This document shows positions 56,252 to 64,000 of a DNA stretch of 64,000 bases, piece by piece; position 1 is the first letter of the stretch; every line of letters starts with the position of its first letter. The notes beneath the pieces are model-generated. The model saw nothing but the letters and a program-made list of their open reading frames with translations. It ran no database searches and had not been told where the DNA came from. The position numbers and the translations under genes are program-made. Origin of the DNA: Xaviernesmea oryzae. Its GTDB lineage: Bacteria; Pseudomonadota; Alphaproteobacteria; Rhizobiales; Rhizobiaceae. The DNA lies in the NCBI RefSeq assembly GCF_900109605.1, contig NZ_FOAM01000010.1, positions 124,001 to 188,000 on the forward strand, in the 5' to 3' direction.

Positions 56252-57377
56252 GCTTGTCATAGACCTTGCCGATCGCTTGCGCTTCGCCCTCGATGGTGAA
56301 GCGCTCGCTGACGCGCGTGCGGCCGCGCTTGCCGGCCATGATGCGTCTGGGGTCATCATCCATCAGTTCGGCGCAGCCGAGCGTCAGGCCAACCGAGTGA
56401 TCGGCCGCCACGAGCAGGCCCGTCTCATCTGGTCCCGTGACGATGATTTCGTTGAAGGCGCCAACCTCGGTGGCGACAACGGCCACTTCACTGGCCATGG
56501 CTTCCAGGGGCGTCAGGCCGAAGCCTTCCCAGCGCTGCGGCGCGACGAATAGGTCCAGAACCCGGTACCATTCATGAATATTCGTCTGTTCGCCGACAAA
56601 GAGAATGCGCTCGCCGAGCCCTGCCTGGGCCGCCCGGTTTTTCAAGTCGCGCTCGAAGGCCTTGTGCTTGGATGTCGCGCGCCCGGCGATGACCGCAACC
56701 CACTCCGGCCGATGCGGCAGCAGCGAGAGCATGGCTTCGACGAAGAGGTCCGTTCCCTTTTGCGCACGCACGCGGCCGAAACAGCCGACGATCTTGGCCT
56801 GCTCGGGCAGGTTCAGCGCCCGGCGCGCCGATGCCTTGTCGGAAGCTGGCGCAAACCGTTCGATATCGATGCCATGCATGATCACGGCGCTATCGCGTTT
56901 CAGGTAGCGGGCCGTCTTTTCGCTTGTGGAAATCACCGCGTCCATCTGGTTGATCAGCCACTTGGTCCAGCCGGTGTGGCGGCGCTGCGAAGCGGAGGTG
57001 AACACCAGCCGCAAGGGCATGCGCAGGAGGTCGCGCAGGACGATGCCGGGCAGCATCTCAATATTGCGGCGAGCATGCCAGACTCGGGCCGGCCGGCCGG
57101 GCGGCGGCTGGCGCAGCCGCATCAGGTCCCTAAAGCGCAGATGCGGAAGGCTGTCGGGAAGTCCGGGGCCAAGCACCGCGATGCGTCGGCCGAGACGGCG
57201 CTGTACCGGAACCAGTTGAATGATGGTCGAGGTTACGCCTGAAAGCCGGTGCTTGAAATTCGGCGCGATGACGTCGATTTCAGCCGGATCGACCTGCGGA
57301 GGCTGCCCTGCAGGCTGGCCGCTCACGGGGGCAGCACCCAGATCGTCCTCGGCCATGATGGGATCCTGCCGGTTCAT
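56235..57377 (-). CDS. lpsB: LPS core mannosyltransferase LpsB/LpcC
   Basis: 380-residue family 4 glycosyltransferase. The segments IDVIAPNFKHRLSGVTSTII, RVWHARRNIEMLPGIVLRDL and RWEGFGLTPLEAMASEVAVV closely follow the Rhizobium LpcC/S. meliloti LpsB type that adds mannose to the inner core. About 30 extra N-terminal residues are Pro/Gln-rich; an internal start cannot be excluded. Convergent overlap with lpsE; transcribed in the same direction as greA, 76 bases downstream of it. Confidence 0.92.
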   Translation of the reverse strand: MNRQDPIMAEDDLGAAPVSGQPAGQPPQVDPAEIDVIAPNFKHRLSGVTSTIIQLVPVQRRLGRRIAVLGPGLPDSLPHLRFRDLMRLRQPPPGRPARVWHARRNIEMLPGIVLRDLLRMPLRLVFTSASQRRHTGWTKWLINQMDAVISTSEKTARYLKRDSAVIMHGIDIERFAPASDKASARRALNLPEQAKIVGCFGRVRAQKGTDLFVEAMLSLLPHRPEWVAVIAGRATSKHKAFERDLKNRAAQAGLGERILFVGEQTNIHEWYRVLDLFVAPQRWEGFGLTPLEAMASEVAVVATEVGAFNEIIVTGPDETGLLVAADHSVGLTLGCAELMDDDPRRIMAGKRGRTRVSERFTIEGEAQAIGKVYDKLMAGG

Positions 57378-57453
57378 GAGCGGCAGGTCCTGGCCGGGAG
57401 GGGCATCTTTCGAGACGAAGGAAAGAGCATCGCACGTGTCCGGCGGAAACGCA

Positions 57454-57930
57454 TCAACCCCAGTTGATGCTGATGATTTCGTAGGCCTTCGAACCGCCAG
57501 GCGCGACGACCTCGATGGAATCGCCCACTTCCTTGCCGATCAACGCACGGGCGATGGGCGAGGAGATCGAGATGCGGCCGGCCTTCACGTCGGCCTCCTG
57601 ATCGCCGACGATCTGATAGATCTTCTCTTCGTCGGTGTCCTCGTCGACCAGCTTGACCTTGGCGCCGAACTTGATCGTCGAGCCCGACATTTTCGACAGA
57701 TCGATCACCTCGGCGCGGGCCACGAAGTCTTCCAGCTCGCCAATACGGCCTTCGTTCAGGCTCTGGGCTTCCTTGGCTGCATGGTATTCCGCATTCTCCG
57801 AGAGATCGCCATGCGCGCGTGCTTCCGAGATCGCCTCGATGATGCGGGGGCGTTCTTCCTGCTGGCGCCAGCGCAGTTCTTCCTGCAGCTTGACGAACCC
57901 GCTCTGCGTCATCGGTACCTTCTCGACCAT
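57454..57930 (-). CDS. greA: Transcription elongation factor GreA
   Basis: 158 residues. GreA coiled coil [20 protein letters not shown] contains the acidic tip (DLSEN), and the C-terminal FKBP-like domain includes [18 protein letters not shown]. It rescues backtracked RNA polymerase. Start ATG at 57930 gives [12 protein letters not shown]. Adjacent to lpsB, as in other rhizobia. Confidence 0.96.
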   Translation of the reverse strand: MVEKVPMTQSGFVKLQEELRWRQQEERPRIIEAISEARAHGDLSENAEYHAAKEAQSLNEGRIGELEDFVARAEVIDLSKMSGSTIKFGAKVKLVDEDTDEEKIYQIVGDQEADVKAGRISISSPIARALIGKEVGDSIEVVAPGGSKAYEIISINWG

Positions 57931-58323
57931 TTCCCTGTCCTTCACTGCTCGCGCGGGCCCGCCTTTTGATATCAGGCGGCCCCGACGCAAAATAAAACGG
58001 TTTGCGAAGCGTCAGCCCCGAAACCGTCCAAACACCAGGTTGAGGCTTATAGCAGATGCGACCCCGCTAAAGCCAGAATTTTCGGGCTTCTCCATCCCGC
58101 CACGCCCTTTGCAAGGCGCAGCTTTCGCATGTCTCGCCTAGTTCTCGGAACTCCTGCCCATGGCCAGACGTTGTCTGCAAGGCCACGCGAACGAAGTCTC
58201 TCCGCGCGTGACATCACCATGACATGGAGCGGCAACGCGCCGGCTTCAAGGGCGTGGACAGTCCGCAAGGCGGTCTATGATGCATCGTCTTGTGGATGTG
58301 CGGGGATGAAAGGCAGGTAGGGA
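57931..58323. other. greA upstream region
   Basis: 393 bases between divergent greA and a small unknown gene. No additional gene or clear hairpin terminator was seen. Presumed divergent promoter region. Confidence 0.4.
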
Positions 58324-58629
58324 ATGACGGACGAACTTTCACCGATGCAGATTGAAGGCCGGCTCAACGCCTATCGACGGCTCTTGGTCGGGCTTGCCAC
58401 GCATCTGGCCGCTCTTCCAGACGGACGCGCGGCGATCGAGGCCATGATTGCCGATGCCGAAACGGTGGATACGCAGGACGAGGACCCCGGCGTGCTGCCC
58501 GATCAGGGCTTTGCCGGGCAAGAAATCGCGGACGAGGAAATCCGCCACATCCTGGGCTCGGCTCTTGCCCGCCGTCAGGCCTTGGAAGCCGGCGCCGGTG
58601 GCTTGACGAAGCAGGAGGCGGCAGAATGA
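58324..58629 (+). CDS. Small acidic protein of unknown function
   Basis: 101-residue acidic, helical protein (LNAYRRLLVGLATHLAALPD, then DEDPGVLPDQGFAGQEIADE). No family recognised. An AGGTAGGG-type site precedes the ATG. It overlaps the next gene by 4 bases (ATGA), so the two are translationally coupled. Confidence 0.7.
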   Translation: MTDELSPMQIEGRLNAYRRLLVGLATHLAALPDGRAAIEAMIADAETVDTQDEDPGVLPDQGFAGQEIADEEIRHILGSALARRQALEAGAGGLTKQEAAE

Positions 58630-59015
58630 GCAATCCGAACATCAGCAGCCAGACAGATTCCAGCGCACCCGCGTCTCGGAGCGCTGATATGCCCTTGCAC
58701 ATCTATCGCCTGGTGCCGATTGCAGCACCCGATGATCCCAGGTGGGACAATGCGCCAAGTCATGGTGAGATCCTGGTGCGCGCCGCATCGCCCGCCGATG
58801 CCCGCATCGTTGCAGCTGAGGCCGAGCTCGATTTCCTCGAAGTGGACGCCATGCCGGCCGAGGGCACCTCGACACGCATGGCCAGCGCCTTTCGCAGCGA
58901 GAAACTCTATACCGTGATCGAAGCCGGCAGCGAATACGGATTCACAGAGACGGGCGAGCGTGGCGTGATCGATGGTCTGGTCCGTGTGGACACGATCCAT
59001 CCGACGCAGGTTTGA
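58626..59015 (+). CDS. Small protein of unknown function, coupled to the preceding gene
   Basis: 129 residues. After a polar Ser-rich start the core begins MPLHIYRLVPIAAPDDPRWD and continues HGEILVRAASPADARIVAAE and YTVIEAGSEYGFTETGERGV. The pattern suggests a small alpha/beta fold, not assigned to a family. It overlaps the preceding gene by 4 bases. A start at the internal Met22 is possible. Confidence 0.72.
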   Translation: MSNPNISSQTDSSAPASRSADMPLHIYRLVPIAAPDDPRWDNAPSHGEILVRAASPADARIVAAEAELDFLEVDAMPAEGTSTRMASAFRSEKLYTVIEAGSEYGFTETGERGVIDGLVRVDTIHPTQV

Positions 59016-59257
59016 GGGCCTGATTTTCAGTCGGAGATGGCTCCCTACGGCAGCCTTGTGCCGAATATCAGGGGTGGGCCCAGGGATCCCGATCATTGTT
59101 TGTCGCTGGGTGTTGGCTGCTTAATGCCAATGTCGATACAGCCAAGCTCGGACAATCAAGTTCCTGATTTTGATTGCAGCGCACACGTCGCGACATGCAT
59201 CGCCGCCCATCGAAGCATCCGCCTTTGCTATTGCGTCGGCCAGTCGCCCGTCAACGA

Positions 59258-59449
59258 TCAAGCAACGTCCAGAAGCGAAGGCGAAAGCTGCGATCGCGCG
59301 TTCAGCAACTCCATGCCGACAATGTGTCCAGCCTCGTCGTAATCGAGAACGAGATTCTCCGAGACCTCAGCGCTCTCCACAACCGCTTCCTCCGACAAGC
59401 GGATATAGGCTGCGTCGGATGCAGGATCATATTTAATGACAGGTCTCAT
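59258..59449 (-). CDS. DUF2283 family protein (putative antitoxin-like)
   Basis: 63 residues of DUF2283: YDPASDAAYIRLSEEAVVES and VLDYDEAGHIVGMELLNARS. DUF2283 genes commonly pair with DUF4258 genes in compact modules of toxin-antitoxin style, as here. Its start overlaps the end of the broken DUF4258 frame (ATGA). Activity unproven. Confidence 0.85.
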   Translation of the reverse strand: MRPVIKYDPASDAAYIRLSEEAVVESAEVSENLVLDYDEAGHIVGMELLNARSQLSPSLLDVA

Positions 59450-59703
59450 ACAGGCTTCCTCGCATCTCGGTCGATGAAGGCTGATACTATACGAATTTCC
59501 GCCGCACCTTCAACGCAAGCAACACGCAGGATCCTCCCTGCGCGTTGGTCTATGCGTTTGAAGCGGCGTTCAATCTCCGGATCACGAGCGTCGGCCTCAA
59601 TTCAATCCGGCTGTTCGACCGCGGCTACGATCCAGTCTTTTGATAGATCTCGCTGGGCGATGACCGCTTCTGCATGCAGCGAGTAGCGGATCGTCTTGCC
59701 CAT
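59446..59703 (-). pseudogene. DUF4258 gene interrupted by an in-frame TGA
   Basis: Translating the minus strand from ATG 59703 gives IRYSLHAEAVIAQRDLSKDW and then, after Asp33, a TGA at 59602-59604 where the family usually has Trp; beyond it the same frame continues IEADARDPEIERRFKRIDQR and RILRVACVEGAAEIRIVSAF to its stop at 59446. Total about 85 codons, the usual family length. A single G-to-A change explains the stop. It begins 4 bases after the carB stop and overlaps the DUF2283 gene. Sequencing error is the main alternative. Confidence 0.75.
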
Positions 59704-59706
59704 GCT

Positions 59707-63192
<3,486 letters not shown>

Positions 63193-63355
63193 CGGCTTTT
63201 TCCATCTAGCGGGCTCGCGCGGAAACCGGCCAGGGCGACGGACCGCCGGCCAGCTGTGCAAGCTTTTTATCAAATTCAGGCTAGAAGCGGCTTATAGGGA
63301 AAGGCCAGAGGAAACGGAACCCCATAAATCGCGCGATCGACAGCAAAACCCGATC

Positions 63356-64000
63356 TCACTTGTTCGCAAAGTGCTGGCGAACCGCATCCTGGTAGCTGCG
63401 ACTGACGGGAAGGGCGCTGCCATCCTGGCCGATGACGATCAACCGGCCGTCTTCTCGCCTGAGGTCGGCGACGAACGCATCCGCCACCCAATGCGAGCGG
63501 TGCAGCCGCAGGCCCGGCGTGGCGCCAATCTCGCGCAGCGCATCGGAAAAGCGCAGGAGCACGAGCTCCCGTCCGCGGGTGGTGACGATCTCGGTGTAGT
63601 GATCTTCGACCGAAAGACGCAGCAGCGGACCACGATGATGCGGTTTCAGCCGCGCGAGGATTGGCGCCGGTGGCGCAATCTCTGGCTCTAGGCCGGCCGG
63701 CTGCTGCGACCCTTCTCCGTCGCTTGCCGGCAGTGGCCAGTCCAGAACGCTCACATCGCTCGAGGCCGGAGACTCCGGCCGAAGCGTCAGGATCGTCAGA
63801 ATGCAGAACAAGGCGCAGAGCGGCAGGGACTGGGCGGCGCGCCAGGGCACGAGGTCGAGCGCGAGCGGCCCGTCGCGCAAGAGCGCATCGAGCACCACCA
63901 GCGACAGGCCGATTGGCAAGGCGGCCATCAGCGAGCCGACCAGCATGCGCAGGACCGTATTGGGCAGGTGCGGTTTCAGCGCCCAGTCGGCAAGCACGCT
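63356..64000 (-). CDS. LytTR-domain membrane regulator (5' end outside window)
   Basis: At least 214 residues are visible; the frame is still open at the right edge, so the start lies outside. Two or more hydrophobic helices (VLRMLVGSLMAALPIGLSLV and AQSLPLCALFCILTILTL) are followed by a linker and a C-terminal LytTR DNA-binding domain (RLSVEDHYTEIVTTRGRELV, LRLHRSHWVADAFVADLRRE). Such membrane LytTR proteins regulate genes directly from the membrane. Unknown target; it is upstream of and codirectional with carB. Confidence 0.82.
   Translation of the reverse strand, partial: SVLADWALKPHLPNTVLRMLVGSLMAALPIGLSLVVLDALLRDGPLALDLVPWRAAQSLPLCALFCILTILTLRPESPASSDVSVLDWPLPASDGEGSQQPAGLEPEIAPPAPILARLKPHHRGPLLRLSVEDHYTEIVTTRGRELVLLRFSDALREIGATPGLRLHRSHWVADAFVADLRREDGRLIVIGQDGSALPVSRSYQDAVRQHFANK

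Overview
The window is high-GC, gene-dense chromosomal DNA from an alphaproteobacterium of the order Rhizobiales (Rhizobium/Agrobacterium/Sinorhizobium-like). The assignment rests on protein character (ClpS, ChvI/EnvZ-type two-component proteins, BA14K, UbiK, LpsB/LpcC mannosyltransferase), on the trxB-lsrB-tandem AbcR sRNA locus, and on the LPS-core block lpsC-lpsD-lpsE/lpsB-greA leading to carB, whose order matches what I recall of Sinorhizobium meliloti. No tRNA, rRNA, CRISPR array, complete insertion sequence or prophage was recognised.

1-9.3 kb: a truncated MHYT-GGDEF-EAL protein (minus), rplY, then an overlapping pair encoding a membrane GGDEF-EAL protein and a periplasmic solute-binding protein, followed by pth, clpS, ychF and apt. 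9.5-19.6 kb: a DUF1059 protein, cca, a Nudix hydrolase and DUF1285 (minus), then a divergent four-gene operon moxR-DUF58-DUF4159-VWA-like membrane protein. 19.6-23.4 kb: a GT-C-like membrane protein opposed to a GT2-GtrA pair. 23.5-30.3 kb: a minus-strand run with prs, a lipoprotein, an M24-fold protein, pgeF, an NDUFAF7-like methyltransferase and lgt.

30.5-38.2 kb: ubiK, a YbjN protein, proC, csaA, a glyoxalase-like remnant, a MarR-OmpR-EnvZ-like signalling trio, a micro-membrane protein, an MBL hydrolase and a BA14K protein. 38.7-46.6 kb: a cold-shock gene, a DMT exporter, two small envelope proteins, an aspartate aminotransferase, an MFS transporter, a GNAT acetyltransferase, and an ene-reductase with its ArsR-type regulator. 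46.7-49.3 kb: two tandem AbcR-type sRNAs, lsrB/vtlR and trxB. 49.8-57.9 kb: a duplicated glycosyltransferase pair, an Lrp regulator, an FkbM methyltransferase, lpsC, lpsD, lpsE, lpsB and greA. 58.3-64 kb: two small unknown genes, a broken DUF4258-DUF2283 module, carB and a truncated LytTR membrane regulator.

The genes mix housekeeping functions (translation, nucleotide and amino-acid synthesis) with envelope building and signalling (c-di-GMP, LPS core, sRNA-controlled transport). The least familiar candidates are the solute-binding-protein/GGDEF-EAL pair between rplY and pth, which resembles in logic the Vibrio NspS-MbaA system, and the duplicated glycosyltransferases lying between trxB and the lrp-lps block.
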